Shown here: positions 13,403-23,451 of the stretch, piece by piece
How positions within the stretch are numbered: the first letter of the stretch is position 1
Layout of the letters: each line of letters opens with the position of its first letter
From: Struthio camelus
Taxonomy: Eukaryota > Chordata > Aves > Struthioniformes > Struthionidae
DNA: 64,000 bases
Direction: 5' to 3'
Assembly (NCBI RefSeq): GCF_040807025.1
Contig: NC_090943.1
Coordinates: forward strand, 137,527,950 to 137,591,949
Notes under the pieces: model-generated
Told to the model about the DNA's origin: nothing
The model's input: only the letters and a program-made list of their open reading frames with translations
Database searches by the model: none
Translations under genes and position numbers: made by a program

Positions 13403-14771
13403 TCACACGTCGGGGTAGCCGCAGTAGTAGACGGCGCTGCTGGCGTCCGACACGGCCGACGACACGGGCCCCGCGCCCTCGGCCGCCGGCAGCCCCGCGG
13501 CGTCGTGGCCCGCGAAGGGCAGCCCCAGCTCGGGCTTGCAGGCGAAGTGCAGGTACTGCTCGAACTCGGTGCGGTCCACCTCGCCCAGCAGCTCGTCCTG
13601 CGGCAAGTGCTCCAGCTGCTCCCGGCACTGCGCCGCCTCGGGCGGCGGCGACGGCTGCCCGCCCGCCACCGCCGCCGGCGGGCGCCCCGCGCCCGGCGGC
13701 TGGCACATCTGCCCGTAGTAGGCGTGCAGCGGCGCCTGGCAGCCCAGCAGCCCCGGCAGCGAGCCGCCCGGCCCCAGGGGCTCGCCGGGCGGCAGGTGCC
13801 GCCGCAGCGCGGCGCCCGCCGGGCTCTCGGCCGCCGCCGCCGCCGCCGGCGCGTACTCGGCCGCCGGGTGCGGCGGGTAGCTGTAGGGCACCAGCGCGCA
13901 CTCCTCCTGCAGCCCCGCCGCGAAGAAGGGCGCCTCGCTCTCCGCCGCGTCCAGCGGCGACGGGTCCGGCGTCGGCAGGCTGTAGCCGTCGAAGGCGGCG
14001 CCCAGCGGCGGACAGTCCCGGTAGTGGCCCACGGCCGGCGGCAGCGCGCCCGGCCCCGCCGCGTAGCCCTGCTCGGCGTAGGGCAGGCCCAGGCTCTCCA
14101 CGCACATCCTGCCGCCGCCGCCGCCGCTGCCCTCGCTGCCCAGCCCGGGCCCCGCCGCCTCCGCCAGGCCGTGCTGCAGGAAGCCGCTCTCCACGCGCTT
14201 CAGGCGCTTCACCTGCTTCCGCCGCCGCGGCCGGTACTTGTAGTTGGGGTGGTCCTGCATGTGCTGCACCCGCAGCCGCTCCGCCTCCTCCACGAACGGC
14301 CGCTTCTCCGCCAGCGACAGCGCCTTCCACGATTTACCTGCGCCCACACGCACCGTCAGACCGGCCGGCTCCGACCGACCCGCCCGCCTCGCCCCGGCCC
14401 GGCCCGGCCCGGCGCGGCGCCCCCCGCTCCCGCCCCGCGCCGCCCCCGGCCCTCCGCGCCCGCCCGCGCTCACCCAGCATCTTGCTGAGCTCGGCGTTGT
14501 GCAGGTCCGGGTTCTGCTGCGCCAGCCGCTTGCGCTCGTCCTTCGCCCACACCATGAAGGCGTTCATGGGCCGGCGGATCCGCGACTCGCTCTTGCTCCG
14601 GCCGCCCGCCGCCCCCGACGGCGCCGCCTCGCTCTTCGCCTTCGCCTCGCCCAGGGGGCTCAGCGACTCTGCCCAGGGGCACGGGCCCATGGCCGGCATC
14701 ATGATGGGCAGCGAGCACCGCCCCTGCGCCTGGTCGTCGCTGCTGGCATAGCCCGCATCGGGGCTGCTCAT
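13403..14771 (-). CDS. SOX17: SOX17, copy A (SoxF HMG-box transcription factor, two exons)
   Basis: Nuclear HMG-box factor that bends DNA at ACAAAG-type sites and drives endoderm, endothelial and germ-cell programmes with beta-catenin. Exon 1 is 14474-14771 and exon 2 is 13403-14337; the donor is G|GTGAGC and the acceptor GCAG|GTAAA, with a split glycine codon at residue 100. The product is 410 residues, close to human SOX17 (414). The start [10 protein letters not shown] is the family N-terminus, with G at -3. The HMG box spans about residues 66-136 ([19 protein letters not shown] to YKYRPRRRK). There is a Gly run near 171-175 and an Ala run at 264-269. The beta-catenin-binding motif [11 protein letters not shown] is at 354-364 and the end is YYCGYPDV. 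It carries Ala at 321, where copies B and C have Pro. The reading frame is intact. It could be functional or a copy created by assembly. Confidence 0.96.
14338..14473 (-). other. SOX17 copy A intron (136 bp)
   Basis: GT-AG intron on the minus strand, extremely GC-rich, interrupting the HMG box after the SKMLG motif at the position used by SOX17 in other vertebrates. No stop codon interrupts the frame of exon 2 through the intron, so gene finders may wrongly start the second exon inside it. Confidence 0.93.
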
Positions 14772-15068
14772 CTCGGGACGGCCGCGCCGCCGCCGCCGCC
14801 CCCGACGGCGCCGCCGCCGCCGCCACTCGCCCGCCCGCCGCGCCGAGAGCTCCGCACGGGGCCGCGGGACGGGCTCGGCGCTCGGGCCCCGCTCACTGCG
14901 GCCGCTGTCCGGGCCGAGCCCTATTTGAGCAGCGGCGCGGCCAATGGGGCCGCGGGGGCGGGCGCGCCGCGGGAAGGTGGCGGCGGCGGCGGCGGCTCCC
15001 GGCGCGGCGCGGGGCGGCCCCTCCCGGCGCGGCCGGCACCTGAGCAGGTCGCGGCGCCGGCGCGGGCG
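14772..15068 (-). promoter_or_regulatory. SOX17 copy A 5' UTR and proximal promoter
   Basis: Upstream of the start codon lies a (GCC)n tract and then, 150 bp from the ATG, an AT-rich TATA-like element (CTATTTGAGC at 14921-14930, read GCTCAAATAG on the gene strand). An inverted CCAAT box lies at 14941-14947. The surroundings are full of GC boxes inside a CpG island. Transcription would start roughly at 14890-14900 by distance from the TATA-like element. The block is shared by all three copies up to 15068. Confidence 0.65.
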
Positions 15069-15641
15069 CTGCTGCTGCCGCCCCGCGCTCAGCGGCTCGG
15101 ACCTGTGTCCGCTTAACCAGTGGCCCCGTGGTGACAGCGCGGTGATGCTTGGATGCAGCCTCGCCGGTGCCGAGTTGCCAGCCGCCACTACGTAATACGG
15201 TTGAGAAGGGAAGATTTCTTTCCGTGTGAAAAGAGTCTCCGTGTTTTGTGAATAATTTTTGCTACTATCCGGCTGCCATGATTGTCAGGGTTGTCCTGAT
15301 AAATGGAGCCCTCTCCACTGGGTTATAATTCTCCCTTTTTGAGCTTTCTAGTATTTGATTGTATTTCCAGTCGTATCAATAGCCCTGTTTTTCATTACCT
15401 CGGAAGGTATTCTATTACTGTAACATTTCATGCTGGATGAATGCACATAAAAAAGTGCATCCTAATGAATCAAAAGTGTGTTTTGCTCATAAAAGAGCAA
15501 CGAGCAATCTGCAACCTTCGGCTTGGCTTGAAGTGCATTTGTTGCACCATTTTGTCACGTAGCATAACCATACAACCTGAAAATATCCATGCATTCATGA
15601 CATGACATTCTTATTTATATAAAAACAGTGGGCAGCTACCC

Positions 15642-15677
15642 AAAAAAAAAAAAAAAGAAGAAGAAGAAGAAGAAGAA
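15642..15677. repeat. Poly-A / (GAA)n microsatellite
   Basis: A run of 15 A residues passes into seven or so GAA units. The same tract occurs at 25685-25720 in the second spacer with the same length. Confidence 0.9.
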
Positions 15678-16379
15678 TTAGCCTTTAGCTAATTAAGTTA
15701 GCCAAACAGTTAAGGATTACGTCTTTTTTCCACAATAAAATGTTATTTTCTTTGTCGGCTTTTTTGTGCCTGGCACCTCGGACGACAGAGCTCTCTAGAC
15801 ACTTGCCACCATGTGCACTGTCTGTATGTATCTATATGTACCATGATGTATGCATGACTTGGCTGGAGCCCCAAAATCCTCCGGTCAGGTACCTGTGATG
15901 GGAATATTTCCCGAAAATACTCGTGCCGTTAGGGAACCTATTTTCTTTTCTCGACAGACAAATACGGGGATTACTTAAGCCGTCTTATAACTTTTTACTC
16001 TGTGCGTCTGCGTTTGTGTTTCATTTCAAGCCCAAGATTAAATAATTTTGTGTAATTCTTAACAAAGAGTGACATTTAAATAAGATACTTAGTCCTTAAT
16101 CTTCCACATGAAGTATGTAGCTATGAACCCGAAAAAAAACTATAAATGTTTGCTGGAGGGGAAAGGGTCTGGGGTTGCAATACACACCCGAGGAATGATC
16201 AAGGCTAGTGGTCATTTAATGATAATGGTGCTGATCTGAGTTTGACAGATGTTATCGAAATCCGTTCACACAGAAATTAATTGAACGTAGTTATATTAAA
16301 AGCCCTTGAACTGTAGGAAAGAAGTATTTTTTCGGGAAAGAAGTGTATTCTTTAGACACATACTTTAAATTTCCCCAAA

Positions 16380-16900
16380 ATACAAAGACGCGGCCGCTCC
16401 CTTCTCTGTTCTGCAGGAGAGTAGGTCCTTAAAGAAAATGTCTACATCCTCAAAGATAAGGGGGGGTGGGTTGTCTGTCTTACAACTTTGCAGGCTTTTA
16501 GTGGGATAACTTGCGTATGGAGGTGGATTACGCTGCTCTTCTCCTGTGCTCGCACTGCGATCCCGTCCTCTCATTTTCCGCTTTGATTTGACCGTGCTCC
16601 TGCACCTTCCGTGCCCGGTTTTCTCGCTGCCGCGACAACTCCAGTACGGGAGAAACGGCAGGGGAAAGTGGACGTTTTGGCAGAGGCACAGAGAGGCCGC
16701 GGCGGACTCTTGTCGCCGGGACGACAGCAGGCGAGAGCTGGCAGCCGCGACGGGCAGTGGATCGCCGCGATCCGCCGCCGGGGCCGGCGAATTCCGCACC
16801 CCAAGGCTGTGCCCGCTGAATCAACCGCAGTTAAACCTCAAATGAGAGTCAGCTGCCCCTTTCGGGAGCGCCTGCATGCTGCAGAGATGGGTGCAAAATA
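16380..16900. promoter_or_regulatory. GC-rich, CpG-rich island about 1.6 kb upstream of SOX17 copy A
   Basis: A roughly 450-500 bp stretch clearly richer in G+C and CpG than its AT-rich surroundings, with a NotI-type GCGGCCGC at 16391 and many CpGs between 16600 and 16800. Overlapping ORFs on both strands (about 100-144 residues) have no recognisable domain. An upstream alternative promoter or non-coding exon of SOX17, or a divergent lncRNA promoter, would fit. This is inference from composition and position only. Confidence 0.45.
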
Positions 16901-17141
16901 TTTGGGTAGGAGCTCACCGTCTCATGAACGCGCTGCTCATTTTCCTCAGCAGACAGAAACGAGCAATATGTCAAACGAGTCAAACCATAGTTGGAAATAC
17001 AGAAAGCAAGCACCTTTCGCGAGCTGGGGTCATATCATGTAATTCATTCACAACACGCAGCTTGTAAAAACTTGACCAGTATTATTTTATAGGGCATTAC
17101 AGCAGCTGTTTATAGGGCTTTAAAGCAGCTGTACATCGATA

Positions 17142-17172
17142 ACATGGTGATGACAGAACATTATCACCATGT
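17142..17172. repeat. Perfect 10-bp inverted repeat
   Basis: ACATGGTGAT at 17142-17151 is followed after 11 bases by its exact reverse complement ATCACCATGT at 17163-17172. It sits directly after two near-identical 23-base units beginning TTATAGGGC and ending AGCAGCTGT. The second spacer has it at 27185-27215. Confidence 0.85.
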
Positions 17173-17473
17173 GCAGCGTCCCCGACTATTATTGATTTCC
17201 AAACGCGAAAACAGATATTAAGCAACAAAAAATAAAAGATTTTGGGAGCGGGGGTAAATACATCACAAACCATCTCCTCAAAAAAAAAAAAGTGACTTTA
17301 AAATAAGTTTTTGAAGTTCTACACTATAAACATAGGATTACACATGGTCGCCAGTCTTGGGTCGCCATAAGTGCTTATAGAGTACCACGACTCTTGAAGT
17401 GAGATCCTGAGTGAGAACATGTCATCAATTACTGTTGACAGCAATGGGAGCAGATGTCTGTACATAGTTCTTT

Positions 17474-18261
17474 AACCTCCTGAAGTTCAACAAAGGCAAG
17501 TGCAGGGTCCTGCACCTAGGGAGGAATAACCCCACTCAGCAGTACAGGCTGGGGGTTGACCTGCTGGAAAGCAGCTCTGCAGAAAAGGACCTGGGGGTCC
17601 TGGTGGACAACAACTTGACCATGAGGCAGCAATGTGCCCTTGTGGCCAAGAAAGCCAATGGTCTCCTGGGCTGCATTAGGCAGAGTGTTGCCAGCAGGTG
17701 GAGGGAGGTGATCCTGCCCCTCTACTCAGCCCTGGGGAGGCCTCACCTGGAGCACTGTGTCCAGCCCTGGGCTCCCCAGTACAAGAGAGACATGGCACTA
17801 CTGGAGAGAGTCCAGCGGAGGGCTACCAAGATGATGAAGGAGCTGGAGCATCTCTCCTATGAGGAAAGGCAGAGAGAGCTGGGCCTGTTGAGCCTGCAGA
17901 AGAGAAGACTGAGAGGGGAATCTCATCAATGTGTACAAGTATCTGAAGAGAGGGTGTCGAGAAGATGGAGGTATACTCTTCTCTTTGGTGCCCAGTGACA
18001 GCACAAGAGGCAACGGGGAAAAACTGGAACACAAGAAGTTCTATCTGAACATGAGGAAAAACTTCTTTGCTGTGAGGGTGATGAACATTGGGACAGGTTG
18101 CCCAGAGGGGTGGTGGAGTCTCCTTCATTGGAGATATTCAAAACCCACCTGGACGTGATCCTGGGAAATGCAAGGTCTAGAGGACCTTGCTTGAGCAGGG
18201 AGGTTGGACTAGATGATCTCTAGAGGTCCCTTCCAACCTCAACCGTTCTGTGATTCTGTGA
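17474..18261 (+). mobile_element. CR1 retrotransposon fragment in spacer S (first copy)
   Basis: 5'-truncated CR1 on the plus strand, ending in the typical 3' terminus CCTTCCAACCTCAACCGTTC then TGTGATTCTGTG. It encodes the C-terminal region after the RT catalytic motif, including [20 protein letters not shown], but the frame shifts near 17920 and again near 18105. It is a dead copy. It belongs to a subfamily closely related to the element at 3243-4545 but lies on the opposite strand. Because the duplicate at 27517-28304 has the same truncation point and frameshifts, it was inserted before the spacer was duplicated. Confidence 0.95.
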
Positions 18262-19840
18262 CGAGACAGATGAAACAAATTATTTCTCTTTTTCTTACAT
18301 GAGTGTCATAGCCTGTCATTTCACAATCTAGGAACTGTTTGTTGCCGCAAACAATCATTTTCCTTTTTCGGAAGGTTTGCAGTTTGAGTTTTTTGTGCGT
18401 TGTTTTTTTTTTTCCCAAGTCAATGAATAACACCAAAAATAGATTCAGCAGCATCCAAATGAAGAGAAGTCATGCAATCAGCACTAGAAATGAGCAGAAA
18501 TATATGGATGGTTTTGCTCTGGGCCAAGATTCAGAAGATTTTAATTGAATTCTTGGTAATGCCATGGGCCTCCTGTGAGTTCCCGAGTAAATCGTTCAGG
18601 CAAAAAGTACACAAACACAAGTGACCAAAAAGTAGCAGTCTCCTAGGTCCCTGATTGATCAGTGCACTAACTCTGTTAGGTATGAAGACAGTTACTTTAT
18701 GTAAGAGCCTCGGTTCAAACATACAGAAAGTTCAAACATACAGAAGGTAAGAGGCAACCATCCTCATTTTATAGACAGAAAGCTGAAGTAGGGTGATTTT
18801 AGGTCCAATCTTGTAAGCATGTAATTATTTAACACAATAACGTTGTGTTATTTACGTCTCTGTTTAACGTTAAGCATATATAGGCATGTAAGTAGTGGAT
18901 TCTAAAGTCCTGTTCATAATTAAAAGTCCATGGTCAGGCCCTCGAGCTCATTAACACCTAAGTAAAAATGTGAGGAAGTATCTGCACCGAATGGCTGGAC
19001 AATTACAACTAAATTTGACAGAAGGTTTCAACGAAAATTGAAGTCCCTAAGCTTTCCGTGGAACTGAAGCTTTTAGACTCTCTGTTAGGCCTCTCTTCCA
19101 CAGTACAGGCTAGAAAGAGCAGGTCTTGCGGGGTGCAAGTAGAGCCACAGGAGACATGAGAAGAGAGCCGCAGGGGAGGCAGGACAGTAATCATCAACAG
19201 GTTATTGTAACCCCGGGGACCCTGCACAGGCCTCCCGGGTCCCACCAGCCATTTCAGCACCATGCTGCTTTAATTTAGACTTGTCGCAAGGTTGCAAACG
19301 ACCTGTCGGTGTCACCTACGCTAGCTCTTACCGTGCTGTTTACACTAGCGCAGGGTAACTGTGTATACAAATTTGCTAGGGGGTCGCTTTGGCCTGTGGA
19401 TATAATTATTCCTTCCTGTGTGGCTTGTTGTACTTCTCAGTACACTTTCCGGTGTGGACATGCTAAAAGTGGGATTTTTATACATCTTTTCACAGGCAAT
19501 GCAAACTGCGGGACAAAGGAGGAACATATTTATTCCAAAATAAGAATGCAGACGCCATGTAAACAAATAAAACTTTTCTACAGGCAGAAAATCTGCAGCA
19601 GCACTCCATGCTAACTTTTCTGTGCATTACTATTTTCCTGTGCTAGGAGCTTGCCCAATTTGAAAAACACAGCTATCAGAAACGGAGAAAAACCCGATGA
19701 GTTAATGCTGTTATTTCAGAGCACAAGACTGCTGTTTCCTGATATTTCCAGTCCCAGTTACTCTCGAATAGCGAGTGCTTTTATTTTCCACTGGTGATTC
19801 TTTTCTCATCATCTGCCCTGTAAAGACAAACCTTAAGGGG

Positions 19841-19862
19841 TATATATATATATATATATATA
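19841..19862. repeat. (TA)n microsatellite
   Basis: Eleven uninterrupted TA units. The duplicate lies at 29884-29905 with the same number of units. Confidence 0.9.
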
Positions 19863-20879
19863 CAGATATTTGGTCTAGACTAGGCCTACTTACTTTTTCT
19901 ACTACAGATTTACTTAAATAGCTGTAGGAACAGAGAACACAAAAAGAAGGAAGCTCCTACGACTCCGGTGCGACCACTATGTAAGGGCGTTGACTGGGTT
20001 AGTAATGACCAGGATCTAAGGACCTCTTGAAATACGATAAATTAGCTTACTGGTAAGGGAGGTGGCGGGAGAGCTGAATACCTTTTGGGCGAAAGTAGCC
20101 TCAGGAAGCTGTACAGAGTATTCACCGTCACTGTGACAGCTATCCTGAAGGACCTGGCTTGCTAATGCTATTGTTTAACTGGCGATTGGCTTTTTGGGCA
20201 AGGTTAGAGAGCAGCGGCACATCCGCTTATATGGCTGCCCTATACTGTGGCAGATAAAAATATAAAGATTTGACATTGCAAAATCTCTCTTTTTCCAAGA
20301 TCCTAGACTTTCTTTTTTTTTCTTTTTATGATGTTTAACCATTAAAAATGTGACATTGCCCTGTGACTTTTGTAAAGAGTAAACCATAACCACTAAGAAA
20401 AGAGTAGAAAAGATTTTCAAGAAGACATTTAATATATGTAACCTGTCAGGAACATGACGGCAGTAGCAGATCCCGAGTCTGACAGGACACCAGAGTGAAG
20501 ATGCATTAAGGCACCTTGATCTGTTGGAAACATTTTACAGCCGTCTCCACAGCCTCCACAGCAGGTAGTAACTATTTGCATGGCTCGACCGCCAGAACCA
20601 CTCTAGATTTTTCGGACAATCACTGCGAAAGAAAATGAACTCCGTTTTGGGGTCCCTTTTTAATAGTCGACTTTCACAGGTACTCATGAGATGTGAAGAC
20701 AGTTTGAAGTTTTCAAAAGGCCTACGGGTCAGTTTTGGGGGTATAACAATAACAATCTGAGAAGTTTTCTCGAAAATTGGACTCGAACAGGGCTTTAGAA
20801 AATTCTTCTCTGAGTATATTGGCCGTGCATAAGCCCAGCCAATTTTAGAGAAGGTTCAGATAACGCTCATTCACGGGGC

Positions 20880-20898
20880 GGGGGGGGGGGGGGGGGGG
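20880..20898. repeat. Poly-G run (19 G)
   Basis: Nineteen consecutive G on the plus strand, preceded by GGGGC. Able in principle to form a G-quadruplex. The second spacer has 19 G at 30923-30941. Confidence 0.9.
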
Positions 20899-23069
20899 AA
20901 GCGACACTCTTACTCGAGACACACCCAAGGAAAACAATATTCCTTAGATTTCAGTATTCAAAAACTCTAGATGATGGTTAGAGATGGTGAGATCTTGTAT
21001 ATCACGGGTTAATGAGAAAGATAATCGGACTTTTAAAATGTAGACACATTAGTACCGTACACCGCCTGGCACAGGACTGCTTCGCTGGTTAACGCTTCTT
21101 CCAAAACCTTTAAATATATTTAACATGATTCATTGACAACGACTCCAGGCATTATTATAAATATCGAGTAGAACTCCTTCAAGCGTCGTCAGGAACTCGC
21201 CTACAGTTTCAAAGTTCGCTTAAGCTTTCCATTCCCTTCGAGTCTGGAGCAGTGGGAGTGGGGGAAAGGAGAGAGGATGGGAACAAAACCTGCACATATT
21301 GAAAAATAACAAGAGATTGTGATCACACTTGCCAAAAGTATAATAATGTCTTATTCCCCTCTCCCCAAAAGAAGTGATTTTCCTCTAGAAAGTCATGAAC
21401 GTGCGAGAAAAAGGTAAAATGAATTTAATTTAATCCTGTATGTTAAAACCGTATAATAAAAGGAAACTCAACCGGTATACAACCATTACTTCTCAGGCAC
21501 AATTTAGTCGGTATATCTATGCTTAGAAATGTTATGAAATTACTATTAACCGTCCATAACACTAACGGGACTTTCTCAATGAGGCTCCAGATATTTTTCT
21601 GTATATACTGTACTGTGGGACAGACCTCAGCAAATTCATATCATAAACAGAATATATATAAAAATTGTTCCACATTACAGTATCACAAAGATATCTAGTG
21701 TCTTTGTTCTGAGGTATGTCATTACCGAATATATCATTTATCCCGTGCACAGAGAGAACAAGAGTGAAGAGAATGGTGGAATGGATGTTCTAAGTACATA
21801 TGGAAGCTTGAAGACTATTTGAAAACTAAACTGGGAGGATCAAGAAACTAGAGGGTAGACTATTTTACAGAACAAGAAGGTTTTAAGTGTATTTTAACTC
21901 AAGACTCACTAATAGTATACAGTTACATATTCAATTTTTGCTAACATATCTTGTTTAGGCTATGATTGAAACACATTGATTACGTCAGCTTGTATCTGGG
22001 TCTGTGTATGCTATTTTATCTTCCACCGATAAAAACAAAAGCCTATTTAAATGTAATTTAAAAATGCAACGGATTTGATTTCCCTTTCTGAGGAAAGACA
22101 GGTTAATCATTGGGCAAGTCTGCCACTTCTACCTCAGCTCCCTCCCCCCAGGATTCTGTTTCGCCGCTTTTATCTTAGCAAGTAAACGACCTACATGACT
22201 ATTCCCCTCTGATTCAACACAATGAATTTATCAATTCCACTCCACAGCTTGAATCAGTCCTACCATTTAAATGAAACCCCTTTTCCACTACAGATGCTTA
22301 AGGGCAAAAGACATGCTTCTCAGTCACAAAGGTATTTCGATCGATAGTCAAAATGTGATAGGACAATATCAAAACTCAAAAAGAATTTCTTCGGAAAAAA
22401 AGACCCTGAAAATGTAAGCTTTAATGTATTACTGTGATTTGGTGTTAGCGCAATCTAGTGATGGTAGGCCTCCGGCCTTTAGACGTGCATAACTAAATTC
22501 TACATCAACTTTGAACCCCAAGTTACTGGTATTATTTTCCACAGAAGAGATCTGGTATACCTTTACACCCCTGCAATGAAGGCAGGTATTTGAACATGAA
22601 ACTCCCTCCAGGGAATTAGATTTGCTTTAGTTAGCACTTACTCTGACATTTGAGCAAGGTACTGTTCTTAATGGCATCCAATGGTACCACGATTATCCTA
22701 AAAAGCATACTCAAATTCTAATGTAATTCAGTCAGGGCTTTCTTAGCTTCCTTCTGCACTTCGAAAAAAAAAAAAAAATAGATTGCTCCATTCTTTTAAA
22801 TTCAGTCCTATCAATCAATCACCTAAAAAGTCACCTACTAAAGTTTGGAAAATCATCTTTCCAGTAGTCGGGAGTAAACAGTTTCCGGTCACTAGAAGTT
22901 TTGTTCATAAATTGAGCAGGACAGATGGAAGGAGAAAGGGATTATGGCCACAGAAATACTCTTCGGTGTGACAGCTTGTCCTTGGTACAAGGGACTCCAG
23001 GAAAATAACTTTAAACAGCAGTAGATATACAATGGACGATATCTCTGTGCGGGGATATCAACGACCAGT

Positions 23070-23451
23070 TTTATTATTTTCCCTTTATTTGTAAAAGTGC
23101 AAAATTATTCTGTACAAACCTAACATATAAAAACCCAGCATTCTGTACAAGATTACAAAAGCATAAGGATCTGTAACAAGATCTCAGAAATTAGATTCCA
23201 AGTATGCAACTAGGATCAACGTTTCAAGATTCCACAGCAGGAACAGTTTTACATGTCACTGTAGGACAGAGATGGCTCGACCTGCACCACCTGGAAAACA
23301 AGACGGTGGGTCGCCTCTTCAAACCTCGAGTAGTTCACTGATACCCTGTCAGTTCTCAAGATTCAAATAAATTACATAAATAGGAGCGGGGCCGAGCGCT
23401 TCGCTGGCAGTCCGTGCCGTGCCGTGCCGCGCCGCGCCGCGCGCCGAGGCC
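23070..23451 (-). promoter_or_regulatory. SOX17 copy B 3' UTR with two polyadenylation signals
   Basis: The minus strand downstream of the copy B stop shows AATAAA hexamers at 23084-23089 and 23070-23075, about 365-380 bases after the stop codon. Apart from the first 92 bases after the stop, this UTR differs completely from that of copy A but matches that of copy C. Confidence 0.6.

Larger units (their letters stand above)
18262..23069. other. Non-coding remainder of spacer S, first copy
   Basis: AT-rich DNA with a (TA)11 tract at 19841-19862, a 19-base poly-G at 20880-20898 and a 15-base poly-A at 22764-22778. Small ORFs (60-101 residues) on both strands lack domains. The 10 kb-spaced duplicate copies them all, so their persistence is not evidence of coding. 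Confidence 0.6.
13311..23359. repeat. Tandem repeat unit A (10,049 bp): SOX17 copy A plus spacer
   Basis: First period of the SOX17 array. It starts where the sequence GATTCAAATAAATTACATAA begins and runs to the base before the same sequence recurs at 23360. It contains the gene block 13311-15068 and spacer 15069-23359. Compared with unit B I find one substitution in the coding region (13675), six extra bases in a GCC tract of the 5' UTR, and one extra A in the poly-A run at 22764-22778. Everything else compared is the same. Confidence 0.95.
15069..23359. repeat. Spacer S, first copy (8,291 bp), upstream of SOX17 copy A
   Basis: Non-coding DNA between copy A and copy B. From left to right it holds a GC-rich island (16380-16900), a short tandem repeat and hairpin (17089-17172), a CR1 fragment (17474-18261), a (TA)n tract, a poly-G run and finally the 3' UTR used by copy B. 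It recurs at 25112-33401 with a single one-base difference found. No host ORF with a recognisable domain lies in it. Confidence 0.9.

Noticed and set aside
13270-14751. Long plus-strand ORFs across the SOX17 copies (372, 458 and 493 residues)
   Set aside because: They are antisense to SOX17 and consist of Arg/Pro/Ala-rich low-complexity sequence, caused by GC-rich codons of the real gene. They have no domain and recur mechanically in each copy.
14772-15188. In-frame N-terminal extension of SOX17 (open reading frame to an ATG at 15188, and similarly in copy B)
   Set aside because: It would run through the TATA-like and CCAAT elements, is Arg-rich low-complexity, and the [10 protein letters not shown] start matches known SOX17 proteins. 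Copy C has no equivalent upstream start.
16365-17042. Coding gene in the spacer GC island (ORFs up to 144 residues on both strands)
   Set aside because: No domain, overlapping frames on both strands; duplication of the spacer explains why they occur twice.
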